Positions 24,490-35,706 of a stretch of DNA of 64,000 nucleotides are shown piece by piece. Within the stretch, counting starts at the first letter, position 1; every line of letters starts with the position of its first letter. Below the pieces are notes generated by a model. The model was given only the letters and a program-made list of their open reading frames with translations, was not told the DNA's origin and did not search any database. Made by a program: the position numbers and the translations under genes. The stretch comes from Perilla frutescens (Eukaryota; Streptophyta; Magnoliopsida; Lamiales; Lamiaceae), in the NCBI GenBank assembly GCA_026008535.1, contig BRKX01000014.1:50455006-50519005 (forward strand), written 5' to 3'.

Positions 24490-24840
24490 ACGGCCGAAAA
24501 ACAACACCGGCAGAGCCTCACTTTGTACCAGTGTCGGCACTATGTATCCAACTTCCTTCGCCCTGCAATTTGAAAATAATAAATTTGAGCAATTCATCAC
24601 AAAAAATGTAAGAAAAATTTATAAAAATTAATGTCAGAACACGAAGCTAAAGCAAGTCTACACAACCTGAGAGCAACAACTTAACCCATTGTAGGCATCT
24701 TCTTCGGATGTCACACAAACCACACCCATCACCATGGTCTCCAAAGTCGATCCCACGAAGGCTCCCATTGCATCCGATGAAATAAATAGTTCAATCCATC
24801 AATTTTACTGCCACGGCTCGGAAAACATATCAAATTTCAT
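24490..24840. other. Gene-like fragment inside the nested element, unidentified
   Basis: The base composition is less AT-rich than the surroundings. The minus strand gives DAMGAFVGSTLETMVMGVV followed by CVTSEEDAY near 24700-24780, flanked by stops. I do not recognise the family. It may be another captured exon, given the GDSL piece upstream. Confidence 0.3.
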
Positions 24841-25499
24841 CCTGCAGTATATTAATTTATATATACTTCAAAAATAATTATTAATTAATTAATTATTATT
24901 ATTTGAAGAAATTCGAATTATATATTATTATATATATAGATGATAGAGAGAGAGAGATAGATGGTCCCAGGAATGATCCCTTTGGCTTTGATGGATCTCT
25001 TTTGATTTAAAAGTCGAGAGCAATGAACTCAACATCTGTTATTAATATATTTTAGCACAGTGCTAAAATAGATCATAGTAGTGCTAGAATATATAGCAGT
25101 GCTAAAATAGTTGGCTAAAATAGGTTACAACAGTGCTACCTACAGGTAGTGGTGGCATGTTAACAAAATTATCATACAAAAGTAACACAAAAGAAATAAT
25201 TCACTATCTAATCTACCTACAGGTAGTGGTGGCATGAATAATAAGTGCTACCTTAATTTTGAGCATGAGCTTCAACCATTGCTGCACCAAAATTACCAAT
25301 TTGCTCAGTCTTGGATGCAAAACGCACCCCTGCCAACAACCTTGATGAAATTCAACAAATTAAGACGAACATATTTAAACTTGTAAGATTCACTCCATCT
25401 TGATAACAAAGCAAAAAAGATCGGTGAGTGTTTGCTATTATCTAAAAGCTTTGAGAAGTAGATAGAAAAGAAGGTCACAGAGAAAGCCGTCGGTCGGAG

Positions 25500-25640
25500 A
25501 AAATCCGTCATGAATTTTCAGGTGAAGAAGCTGCGAAAAGATCAGGACAATTTCAGCTGGAGCTCCTCCGATTCGAGTGGCGGCGCCGCCGCCGCCTCTG
25601 CTGGCTTCTTCTCCTCGTCGAAGGCGGAGTCGCTTCGTTG
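25500..25640 (+). other. GC-rich gene-like fragment inside the nested element, unidentified
   Basis: An ATG at 25510 opens 43 codons ending in TGA: MNFQVKKLRKDQDNFSWSSS, then a Ser/Gly/Ala-rich tract (GGAAAASAGFF) and KAESLR. The local GC content is far above its surroundings and resembles a plant first exon. I cannot assign it to a family. The minus-strand frame from 25511 to 25305 is more likely a shadow. Confidence 0.3.
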
Positions 25641-26503
25641 AATGATTTTATTCTGAACCAAAGAATTGAAATTGGAGGTTTGCTGAGTTGTAGAGAGAGA
25701 GATGTTGGAATAGCTAATTACAGAAATAACCCCAGTTCATAAAAAGTTGATAATATTACGAGATTGCCACCGCGTTTTTTTTAATCTGGAAACAGATTTT
25801 GGCCGTCAAAATAAGCGAGATATATGGCTGAAATTGGTTCTCAATTCTCACATGGAAGTGTGGTTCTCACATGATCCCATCTCTATATATATGTATATAT
25901 GTATGTATGTATGTAATTTATTATATAAAAAAAACTCCCCCCCCCCCTAAATTCCCCATACGGTCATTCTCAAATTATGTTTGTTGCCCATATATATTGG
26001 GCCATTGTTAAATTATGGACCCAAATAAAAAGAAAAGTCAATATATTATTTTATTTAAAAATCATTCAATTATCAATACATCCCCACCCTTTTCTTCACT
26101 CCTCGACTGCTCCTGCTCAGCGCCGATTTGAGGTAAGTTTTTTCTTTTCTTTGTTCTTTTTTCTTCTTTATTCATATTAATATTTTATATTTGACTTAAA
26201 TTTAATTTATTATATAGTTGAGGTATGGATTTATATTTATGAATTTGAACATTTAAGAATGAATGCTTCAAAGACTTTAATACTAGGGTTTTATGTATTT
26301 TTTATGATTTCGCAATTCGCCTATAATGGAATAGTGCTTATCGTTAATTGTTATGCTCAAATTATCCATTTAAGTTGATTTTTTTTATAAAGCTTTACAT
26401 TCCCTAATATGATTATGATCAATTTTCTTAAAATTTTATCATTCATATTTTGTCAAAAAAATTAGAAGCACTTTGCAATTTTTTAAATAGGTCTAATAAT
26501 CAA

Positions 26504-26847
26504 CATGAAAGACGGAAAGATTTATTCTTTCTTCCCGAAAAAGAGAAATTCTCAAGAGAGTTGAATCTTCTATTATTGGGACTTCAAATATTACTGAAAG
26601 TAATATTGACTTGGAGGTTTTAAATCATTTAAAAGATCAAGACTCTATTCCACAATCTCCTCGAGCAAATATTCAAAAGATTGATCAAGATTCTAATTGC
26701 TTTCATATTGAACGAGATCCTGGATTGCGTAAATCTATATGGGATTATCCAATTGAAAAATGAGATGAAATTAGACACGCTTATCTGATGGCTAGTCCTT
26801 ATCAATTCATCCCTGAAAAGACTCCTAATTATTCCCCCCCTAGTTAA
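26504..26847 (+). pseudogene. hAT transposase N-terminal fragment (TTF-type zinc finger/ZMYM1-like)
   Basis: Begins MKDGKIYSFFPKK at 26504. One frameshift later it continues as ILKRVESSIIGTSNITES, then DPGLRKSIWDYPIEK, a stop (TGA) and DEIRHAYLMASPYQFIPEK. The block DPGLRxxIxxYPxxxxDEIRxAYL is the conserved N-terminal region of plant ZMYM1-like hAT transposases, just upstream of the TTF zinc finger. The frame then runs into the C-run of the element's terminus, so the zinc finger, the catalytic core and the dimerisation domain are missing. It is the remnant of the hAT element's own gene. Confidence 0.72.
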
Positions 26848-26867
26848 AATTTCTGCGTCCATCCCTG

Positions 26868-27750
26868 ATAACAATAGTTGAACGATAACCCAGATCTTGT
26901 ATAACAATAATATAGTCCATGCCGTAACGATATATTGTTTTGATATAACAATAGTTCATAATCTAAAACAATAGTTGATTTATCATTAGATCTAGTATAC
27001 ATATGCTTAATTGTACTCTAATGTTAAGTTATTTGATGTAATGACGTTATGCTTTAGCTATAACGATAATTTACAATCTATAACGATAGTGAAATAATAT
27101 AAAACGATAGAGTTGTGCTTTAATCGTTTACATGTATCGTTATGCCTATGTTGTTATCGTTATGGTTTAATTATAATATATATCGTTATGCCTATTTTTA
27201 TGTCTATCGTTATTCATATTGTTATGTCTATCATTATAATTTAATTATAATATAATCGTTATGCCTATCGTTAAATTAATCATTACGCCTATCGTTAAAA
27301 TAATTCGTTACAAATTATAAACTAATTGTTATGCCTACCGTTAATTCATTACAAATTATAGCCTAATCGTTATGTCTTATATTATTAAATTAATCGTTAT
27401 CACACAAAGCATAATGATAACTTTAATTTTATTTATAAAAAATTAATCATGATCGTTATTATTATTTTCATTTTGGCCTATTAAAAAATAATAATAATAA
27501 TAATCGTTATTAAATTTATCATTTTTTAATAATCGTTATTATATTTAAATGATAATAAGGATTATTAAAAAAAAGAATAACGATAGTTAGAAAAAATAAT
27601 GATAATGCCTAACGATAATTCATTAAACTTTCATTATGGCTTTTTTAAAAAATAATAATAATAATCGTTATTATTTTCGTTATGGCCTAATATTAATAAT
27701 AATATTAGTCTAAATAAAACTATTAGTAAAAAAATAAAAATTAAAGGTAA

Positions 27751-27802
<52 letters not shown>

Positions 27803-27960
27803 CGTTATTTATTATCATTTTCATTATGGCCTATTTAACATAGTCGTTATTCCCTATTTAATGTTAATAACATGAATCATTAACAATATTAAAAATCGTT
27901 ATTAAAAATTCTATTAATGAACCGAATTAATTTACAATAGTTTTATGTTAATATAATTCA
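26868..27960. repeat. CGTTAT/ATAACG-rich low-complexity region with an (AAT)n tract
   Basis: Dozens of ATCGTTATGCCTATCGTTA-like and ATAACGATA blocks in changing orientation, with a pure (AAT)n run at about 27755-27802. The same type of sequence precedes the hAT insertion at 22225-22372. No gene seen. Confidence 0.65.
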
Positions 27961-28091
27961 TTCTGGCTAATTAAAAAAATTTAATAATAATAATATTAGT
28001 ATAAAATTAGAATAATAATTGAGTGTTCGTAGCTTGAAATTTAACATAATAATAATTTAATAATTATCTAATTTTGTACTGTAAATTTTAG

Positions 28092-29347
28092 ATTGAATGG
28101 ATTAGACGCCCTCTTCAGAGGCTGAAGCCGAATGTGCTGATGTATTTGAAGATGGAGTTAGTTGAGAAAATTAGAGAGGTATTACATCATTATGGTGGTG
28201 AGGATACGATCCAGATGTTTAGATCTGGATACTTCGGATATTTCTTGGATTTCAGGGGGGTAGTGTAGCACGCAAGGTGATGCATGCCTTGATCTGTCAT
28301 GAGGTACGCGTACAGGATCCTACACGTGAGGGTAGTGAGTGTTGGTTCTATCTCCATGGATCCACGCTACGCTTTGGGCCCTCTGAGTTTGCATTGGTGT
28401 CAGGCTTGCGGTTCGGCACATCGAGTTTTGATCCAAACGTGGCTCATCCCATTTTGCCCAGAGACATCTATTACCGATTATTTGAGGGGAAGAAGACGAT
28501 TGTGGCACAGATGTATGATAAGTTCAAGGATAAGGCCCTAGCCAATCACCCTCCAGATTACGTGAAGATTTCGAACATCTTGTTCGTATATCAGATCTTG
28601 TTTTGCCTGGATCCGGGACGGGCGATCGATAGCTGGGTGTGAGCCCTGGTGGAAGATGTTGATGGTTGGAATTCTTTTCCATGGGGGGCTATACATTTCA
28701 AATGATGACGCACTTTATTAGCTTCATCCCTAGAGTGTTATGGGTTATGGGCGGAGAGAAGGATGGAGCATATCATTAGTATGACCATGTCTGAACACTT
28801 CAGATAATTAGTTTAATTTATTATTATAAATTATTTAAATTTATATTTTAGCTACTTGATATTTTACTTAGAAGATATTATAATTTGTTTTTACAGACAT
28901 GGGTCTGTGAGGTTTTACCCGAGCTTGGACGTCAATTGGGCGTCGTTACAGATCAGATGACTATACCTTGCTGCTTGAGGTGGTCATTCTCAGCCCCGAG
29001 CGTCGACTTCTCTAGATTTTTTGATGGACATGTACTTTTTTTGATATAAATAATTTAAAATATTAAATTAATGTGTTAATATTAACATGGTTATTACTTT
29101 GATGCAGTTGGAAGTCCAGTTGATGGTACTATCATCTGAGGAGCTTCTTACACCATACTTTCAGCATTTGAAGGGAGAGAGTGTACTGGGTGTGAGGTAT
29201 GTCATACCTCGAAAGCCCTCCAAGAAGAAGTTACTCACTGAGGTGGCTCATCGTGTGGTCCCGAGGACATGTGCTGGGTCATCTGATGTCGTGGGCCCAT
29301 CACGGCCTCGTAGGAGTTCCCGGACTACACAGCATCAGGTATTTTAA
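28092..29347 (+). pseudogene. Decayed DUF1985-type transposon gene (KI-MULE/Ulp1-associated)
   Basis: The frame from about 28092 gives IEWIRRPLQRLKPNVLMYLK and, further on, FRSGYFGYFLDFRG, then stops. The next open stretch (28277-28642) has GSECWFYLHGSTLRFGPSEF followed by ALVSGLRFG, the DUF1985 signature. Further pieces are TWVCEVLPELGRQLG near 28900 and LEVQLMVLSSEELLTPYF near 29107, then a basic tail ending near 29340. DUF1985 proteins in plants are encoded by Mutator-like elements that also carry Ulp1-like protease domains; no protease part is visible here. Stops and lost splice sites show it is dead. Confidence 0.72.
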
Positions 29348-29958
29348 ATATACAAATAATCAAATATATGGTTTCTGAATAAAGTTTATCATGTCTTAAT
29401 CTCTAATAAATTATTTTTAACCCCAATTTATCTAACATTTGAAAAACACTTAGATATTAATAGATTTGACTTATTTTCAAAATTAAAGTACACGTTAATA
29501 GAACCCGGGACATAAAACTAAATACAAAATTATATATTGAGATATTTATAAAAAATATTTTCCAATACATATATTATCTATTAGATATTATTGGATATTC
29601 TAATTATAACATTTTTTTTTTGTTGAAGTAAAATTTTAAGTTGAGTAATATGTCACAGTTTGTGATTCAGAACATTTAAAAGTGGTTTTAGTGTTGATAA
29701 AATGAGAAATAATAAATGAATTTCTTTAAAACATATTAGTGTATTATCTTCTAAAAAATATTTTACTTCTAAACATGTCCAGTCTCGGCTGGTCATATTG
29801 TCTCAAAGCGGCCCTAACAAGAAACAACTAGCTTTATAATTTTCGATGCACTGGTAATCATGTTTTATAAGAATATTTTTCTCGGTTAATTGATATGTTG
29901 TTATTTTTATTTGTATCTCTAATGCCTTGCTAACATGTTTTAAACTTTAAATTTCTAG
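29348..29958. other. Intergenic, nothing recognised
   Basis: AT-rich sequence between the DUF1985 remnant and the eRF3-like pseudogene. I see no gene. Confidence 0.45.
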
Positions 29959-31850
29959 GATTGTCAAAAGTACTTATCTGGAAGAATCAGTAGGAGAATT
30001 GGTGTTCTAGTAAGTGATCCTTCAATGTATTGAAAACATGTAGCATGTGATTTTGTATACTATTCATACCATTTTTTTATATTTTTTGTTTAATCTTTTA
30101 GGTGATTTCTGATCGTACGGGAGCTGCTTTTGAGATTGACTGTGTTGCACGCATACATACACATGTCCAGTTTGCTAAAGTTTTTGGATTGCTTTTGCTA
30201 TTTATTGTAGTTGACATGAAGAGATCCCTGAGATCACTAAAAGGCAAACACAGGTAGTTGTGATTTTGTTTTTCATTATTTTAATATTGGATTTATTAAT
30301 GATGTTTGGTCCATTTAATTTTTTAGATTTCATTATATCTCACGGGAGTTGAGGTCAATTTTGAGTCAATATGCTATAAATGGTAGGTAAAAATATTTTC
30401 TATCAAAGTAAAGTTGCAAAATACCATTTCTAAGATAAATATATATAATAGGATTTCCTTTTCAGAGTAAAGCTGCAAAATATCATTTCTAGGATAAATA
30501 TATATAATATGATTTCCTTTTCAAAGTAAAGCTGTAAAATTCTATTTTCCATGATAAATCAATATTATGAGATATCTTTTTCCTTTTTAATTTTTATGAT
30601 AACTAAATATAAAAATCTTGCCGATTATAAAATTCTTTTGACCAGCAGTGCAAAAGGATTGAATACAAATCAGAGAGTGAATAAGGAAGAGTGCCCATGG
30701 TGGAAAGGTGAATGCCTTCATGAGGTGCTCGATAATCTCGATGCTCCATTTTCAATCACTCTGAGATCGTTTTGAATTTTGATAGTGATTAGTTAATGTG
30801 ATTTTCAATATTTATTATGTCTTTTTTTTTATAGGATGTCCATCCTCAATAATAAAGATGATGGAACAATTATTGGAAAAATAGAATCTGAGACGGTTTA
30901 TCTAGGCGATAGTTTGCTTTTAATGCATTCTAAAGTATTTTTTAAAACACATTTTTAATATGGTAATACCTTAATTATTAATATTTTAATTTTTTGTTAC
31001 GATGTATAACACTATTTTGCTTGAGAAACAAGTAGAAGTACTAGCAATCTTTCATGGTGGACTTAATGTCAATGCCACACGGGTTGGTGAGCACTTATGG
31101 TATGTTAAATTAGCTGTAATTGATGAAAATGACCTTAGAAGATGTTATTTTGTATGTGAAAAATGTCAATTTTAAATTTTATTTGTTGACGTGTTATGTA
31201 TCTTGTTTTAGTATTTAGTCTCGTGCGATATGTTATTTTTGTTTGCAACAAAGCCAATATTCATTGCTTCTATGTTTACTGTCCAATTAGGATTCTTGAA
31301 TCTATTAGCAGTGTAATATTTTCACTTCAATTTCCCCTATTTCTTCCTGTTTCTCAATATGAATAAGTGTTTATTACTACTATATGTTTCATCCTTGTAG
31401 GCAAGCATTTGTGTTAAATATAATGTTAGATTGCATATCCACTACGTTGTTGAAGATTGCAATGTAGAGTTTACAAAGGAGCTCGGTAGGAATACACTTT
31501 CTCTTGTTAGAATGAAGTCATTGTATGTTGGTGAAGGGGCTTGCGTTGTATGCTGTATTGAAGTATTGCAATTAATGCTTCTCATCCATTGTATAATGCT
31601 TTTCATTTGTTATATAATGGTGCTCATCATTATATAATGCTTCTCTGGTAAAAAATTCTATATGCCTTAAGAGGTATTTGAGTTTTGCCCATCTTGGATG
31701 ATTTAGTCTTTATGCTGAATGTTAGGATAAAGTTATTATTCACTTTTAATTGGTTTATTGTTTTATACAGATTTAAGTAAAATCTTTAACTTCAATTTTC
31801 TACAGATAAATGTGTGGCTATTGGGAAAGTATTAGGTCCCAATGCTTGAA
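29959..31850 (+). pseudogene. eRF3-like translation-termination GTPase pseudogene, exon-intron structure kept
   Basis: Pieces match the peptide chain release factor GTPase subunit in the correct order. 29959-30009 gives ISRRIGVL with donor GTAAGT. From 30102, VISDRTGAAFEIDCVARIHT then HVQFAKVFG corresponds to the family's VISARKGEFETG...REHVQLAK block. 30636-30775 has GLNTNQRVNKEECPWWKGEC. 30836-30945 has DGTIIGKIESETVYLGDSLL. 31019-31140 has VEVLAIFHGG. 31395-31580 has RLHIHYVVEDCNVEFTKEL and GEGACVVCCIEV. 31806-31850 has CVAIGKVLGP. Introns separate the blocks at places with GT-AG remnants, so this is a decayed genomic copy and not a processed retrocopy. The N-terminal GTP-binding P-loop part is absent. 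HBS1-like is the alternative; CPWWKG and LHIHxVVE favour eRF3. Confidence 0.72.
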
Positions 31851-31924
31851 AGATGCATATGCCAAAAATTAAAAAAGTATCAAATGGAAGGGTTATCTTC
31901 TCTCATTATAAACAGTAAATATAT

Positions 31925-32990
31925 ATATTTTCTTTAGATAATTGATGATGTTAATTTGATATATTTTCTTTAGATAATTGATGATGTTAACTTGTGTAGT
32001 GACCGTATGTTTGTACATATAGATTGTATCAAAAGAGTATCATGTCATATCACCTCCATGGATGATACAATCTATCTACCGTAGATCTCCATCGGCAAAA
32101 GTTTGCATATTTGTTCTTTTTTTATAATTAAGTTTTTTAGAGGCTAATATGTAATAAATTACGAATACAGACACGTCCAGTTTGATAAGTCTTCCAGATT
32201 TCCTTGACTATTTATTATAGTTTACATGAATATTGAATTTACTAATAATGCTTGGTCCGCCTAATCATCAAATTTCATTATATATTAAAAGAATTGAGGT
32301 ATAATGCATTTTCCAGTCACTCACTCTGATGTCTTTTTGAATTTAGATATATTTGTTAGTTAGTGTGATTTTCGATATTTATTATACCTTTTTTATTATT
32401 AAAATGTCCATTATCAATAATGTTAAAGATAATTGAACAATTGTTAGGAAATAGACTCTGGACAGTTCATCTAGGCGATAATTTGTTGTAATGTCTTCTA
32501 AGATATTTTTCGAAGCACATTTTTCATTTGATAATACTTTAGTAATATATGTTTTGAATTTTTTGTGACTAATACTACATTTTCTAGCAATATCAATAGG
32601 TGTCACATGAACGCCATTTGAAGATGGGATTGAGGGCATTTTTTTGGAATTTAGTTAATTTTGTGAATGAGTTTTGCTTAAATTTCAGTCTTGAAAGGTG
32701 AATTACATACACGGTAAGAAAATATTGAAAAACTAGAACAAAAGATTTGGTTTAAGTAGGAGATACAGGGGAATATAATCGAGGGACACTTCATTAAAAA
32801 ATGGTAAATATATTTATTTTTTTTAGATAATTAATGATGTTAACTTGCGTAGTGACCGTATGTCTGTACAAATATATTGTATCAAAAGAGTATCAGATCA
32901 TATCACTTCTATGGATGATACAATCTATCTACCGTGGATCTCCACAATCTATCTATCATGGATCTCCATCTGCAAAAGTTTGCAGGTTAG
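31925..32990. repeat. Partial tandem duplication of the eRF3-like pseudogene and its downstream sequence
   Basis: Segment 32165-32560 is a diverged second copy of parts of 30160-30960 (CACGTCCAGTTTGATAAG versus CATGTCCAGTTTGCTAAAG; ATGTCCATTATCAATAAT versus ATGTCCATCCTCAATAAT; CATCTAGGCGATAATTTG versus TATCTAGGCGATAGTTTG). Segment 32806-32990 repeats 31925-32110 (GATGTTAACTTG..GTAGTGACCGTATG, TGTATCAAAAGAGTATCA, GGATGATACAATCTATCTACC). In the second copy the block TCCACAATCTATCTA..CATGGA is doubled once more. The order A-B-A'-B' indicates a tandem duplication with a large internal deletion in the second unit. Confidence 0.75.
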
Positions 32991-33202
32991 TTATTTTTTT
33001 TAATTGGATTTTTTAGAGGCTAATATGTAATAAACTAATATAAACTTTTATATGTTTTGTAGGTCAGTTGGAATTTCTATATGTAAGAGGTAACTTCAAT
33101 TGCAATGTCCATCCTTTCTTCGGATTCAAATTTTCTTGGACGAATCTTCAACATAAATCCATATGATATGTATGTATCACTATAAATATTATATCATCTC
33201 AT

Positions 33203-33990
33203 GAGCTAGAGGCAACACACACTTTGCGAGAGTGGGAATAATTTTAGGTCATGAACATGGACGAATTTCTCAACATCATATGAACCGCTGAAGAAAATAA
33301 AGCTTAAGCGAGTAATGGCATTAATGTGATGCAGCAGCAGTTTCCCTAGGAAAGTAGTAATAGTAATGGAAATTGATTAATAGCTAAGCAACCTAGCTTG
33401 CCGAGACAAGTTTCTCTCAGCATCCTAGAGCCTCTCCGCAGGAAAACTGTGGACCAAATGTGGTCTGAGATTCACAGGGATCAGCACCACCACCACCACC
33501 ACCTTCATACCACATCAACTCAGAAACAGGCTATATTCGGAGAGATGACATTTGAAGATTTCTTGGTACGTGTAGGGGTTGTAAGAGAACATAATTACCC
33601 GCCTCAATCTCCACCTCCACCCCTACCTAATAATTTTGGAATGTTCTATAACAACAACAATAACCATCTTAATATTAATTATTTTGCAAGGCCTGCTGCT
33701 GCTCCTCCTCGGATCAACATTAATGTTGGGGGTTATCAGTATCATCACCAGCCCCCTGGTGTGGGAATGAAGGTAACAAGTACTTATCACAGTCACAATC
33801 ACAATCACATGAACCCCTTTCACCAGCTGCAGCCAATGGAAGAGGATGTACATGTGGTGGTTTTGGGATGGGATCGCCAGTAAGTCCTTTGTCAGATGGA
33901 ATGGGTGTCAGAGAAGGACAAAAGCGGATGTTGGATGGCCCTGTGGAGAAGGTGGTGGAGAGGCGACAACGAAGAATGATCAAGAATAGA
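33203..33990 (+). pseudogene. Truncated ABI5/DPBF-like group A bZIP pseudogene
   Basis: Group A bZIP factors act in abscisic acid responses. Conserved blocks appear in order: HTLRE near 33217; MNMDEFLN then a TGA where Trp is expected, then TAEENKA (33251-33301); further stops; QPSLPRQVSLSILEPLRRKT and VDQMWSEIH (33390-33480); QAIFGEMTFEDFLVRVGVV (33520-33585); a His/Asn-rich linker; and, after a frameshift near 33868, GSPVSPLSDGMG then VVERRQRRMIKNR (33950-33990). The basic region stops there: the rest of the basic helix and the leucine zipper are missing and the sequence becomes unrelated. Stops, frameshift and loss of the zipper make it non-functional as a DNA-binding factor. Confidence 0.85.
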
Positions 33991-35673
33991 AAGTTTATTT
34001 TATGTTTTATTCACTCGATCATGGGCACACCGATTTTCATGCATTACTAAGTCACCCAGTTATGGAGACCGAATTTCTCGCTACATCTCCTCATTCATCC
34101 GTTCAGAATAGGTTTAATAATGATTCCTCGTCAATTAAACTCCTAATCTATCACCCACCTTTCGGTTCCCCAAAGAGATGTAAATGAATAGGCAGCAGTG
34201 TGCCCTAGACGAACCCAAGTTTGTTGTATTTACTGATTCCTTGTGTACCCACAACAACCCACCGGATTCCCAATTACTGCTTAAATTGACACACAATCAC
34301 GATTTGCTAATTCAATTAATTCTGGTGTGCCCTCTACAACTTAAAGAGTGATCAGCCACATTAGTCATTTTAAACACACACTTACAAAGAGCAAGATCAA
34401 AATTCGACAGAAACCATTCATGCAGTAATATGACCACACGGCCTCACGAGTTTAGAATTTTACCTAAATCATTATCTATCATTCAAACACTGAAAGTGGA
34501 AATCTAGCTACTCATGCTAGACAAAATTAAAATTGCAGAAATTAAAGATATGATTTAAGGAAATGACTTACTAAATTAAATTAATAGCTGACTCAACACC
34601 AATATTGAGCATGAAACAGATCCTAAGTGCCGAGGGCATAAGACACCTTAGATTGTTTAGGCTACCGTAGTAGCTTGAAAGTAACAATGAAACGGAAATT
34701 AAAGTGCAGAAAATCAAAGAGTGTAACTAATTGTTTGTTTCCAAAAGATAACATGTTTAAATAGAGACAAGCTAGATTCAAATTCCTCAACAGACGGGGT
34801 CTTCAATTGTCTTCCCAGAAATGGTATGCCCTGCTTCACTGGACTGGATAAACTTATCCAATCAGGTTATTGATCAAATCCCGATTTTTCATGAATTTCT
34901 TCTCATCACTTCGAGCTCATTCCTCCAAGCAGTCTTGCCTTGCACCAATTCCTCTCGGATCAGTCCCCATCATCCATGTCTATCTCCAGTCAATCGAATC
35001 CCGAGAATTCCACGTGTGCCCTCTCCAAAGCCTTGGTCGAATCTGCACGAGCAATGTAGGCACGACATCATCTAGTCAGCTCCATCCTTTTCTGATATGC
35101 CCATTCCGCTTCCCGAATGTAAGGATGTTGCTGAAGAAGTTTCCAAATGCCTATGAGTGTTGTTTATATCATTGAGATATGCATGAATAATTAGGCAAAA
35201 TGTCTTTTTTCACCAGATTCAACCGCTGAAATGCCCCTGACCGATTTCGCGGTTCTTTTCTACTCAAAAACAACTAAAAAGGACATTTAGAATGCCTAAC
35301 ATGCCCATAAAATGCGAAATAAATGGACTTGTCAACGACTCATAAAGTATTGACAAGATGTTCTATTTTAATATAAAAATATATTAATTCAAGAAGAAAT
35401 TCAAATGAATGTTGATCGCGCGTGATAAAAAGTTTGGTTATTGTATTCACATACATGAGAATTTACACTTGCCCAATATATATAGTTTTAAATTTAAATT
35501 AATTTAAATATTATTCTTTTGTTATGCATACTTTTATTATATTTCACATATATGCTTAATTTTTACTTTAGAAGATATACATATAATATTCAATATAGAA
35601 TTTAACACAATAATATATCACTTTTTTTAGATAAAAGAATTCATTTTAATGTTATTTTTATATATATAAATAT

Positions 35674-35706
<33 letters not shown>

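Larger units (their letters stand above)
22467..25890. mobile_element. Terminal-inverted-repeat element with captured gene fragments (Pack-type), nested in the hAT
   Basis: The first ~150 bp and the reverse complement of the last ~200 bp align. Shared landmarks are GAGAACCAA, GACGGCCA, and the well conserved GCGGTGGCAATCTCGTAATAT (near 22580-22602 and, inverted, 25754-25774). The ends run into TATATA tracts, so exact borders and the target duplication are unclear. The interior holds a GDSL-lipase exon fragment (minus strand), two arrays of a TTTTAGCACTGTCAT minisatellite at the left and the same motif inverted at the right, and GC-richer gene-like pieces at 24490-24840 and 25500-25640. Long ends plus captured fragments suggest a Mutator-like Pack element, but the superfamily is not proven. 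Confidence 0.6.
22381..26867. mobile_element. hAT-family transposon with 8-bp target duplication, carrying a nested element
   Basis: The left end CAGAGACGGACTTAGGGGGG and the right end, reverse-complemented, CAGGGATGGACGCAG are hAT-type short imperfect inverted repeats followed by the G-run common in plant hAT elements. The flanks carry a perfect 8-bp duplication ATAACAAT (22373-22380 and 26868-26875), the length diagnostic of hAT. Near the right end, 26504-26847 encodes the N-terminal part of a TTF/ZMYM1-like hAT transposase. Most of the interior (about 22467-25890) is another inverted-repeat element. The copy cannot be autonomous. Confidence 0.88.

Noticed and set aside
25305..25511. Minus-strand 68-codon frame
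   Set aside because: No recognisable domain. It lies among gene-like fragments of a nested mobile element and could not be supported as a gene.
34821..35175. Overlapping + strand frames of 84 and 101 codons
   Set aside because: No domain, two frames open at once, and the surrounding sequence looks like decayed retroelement DNA.
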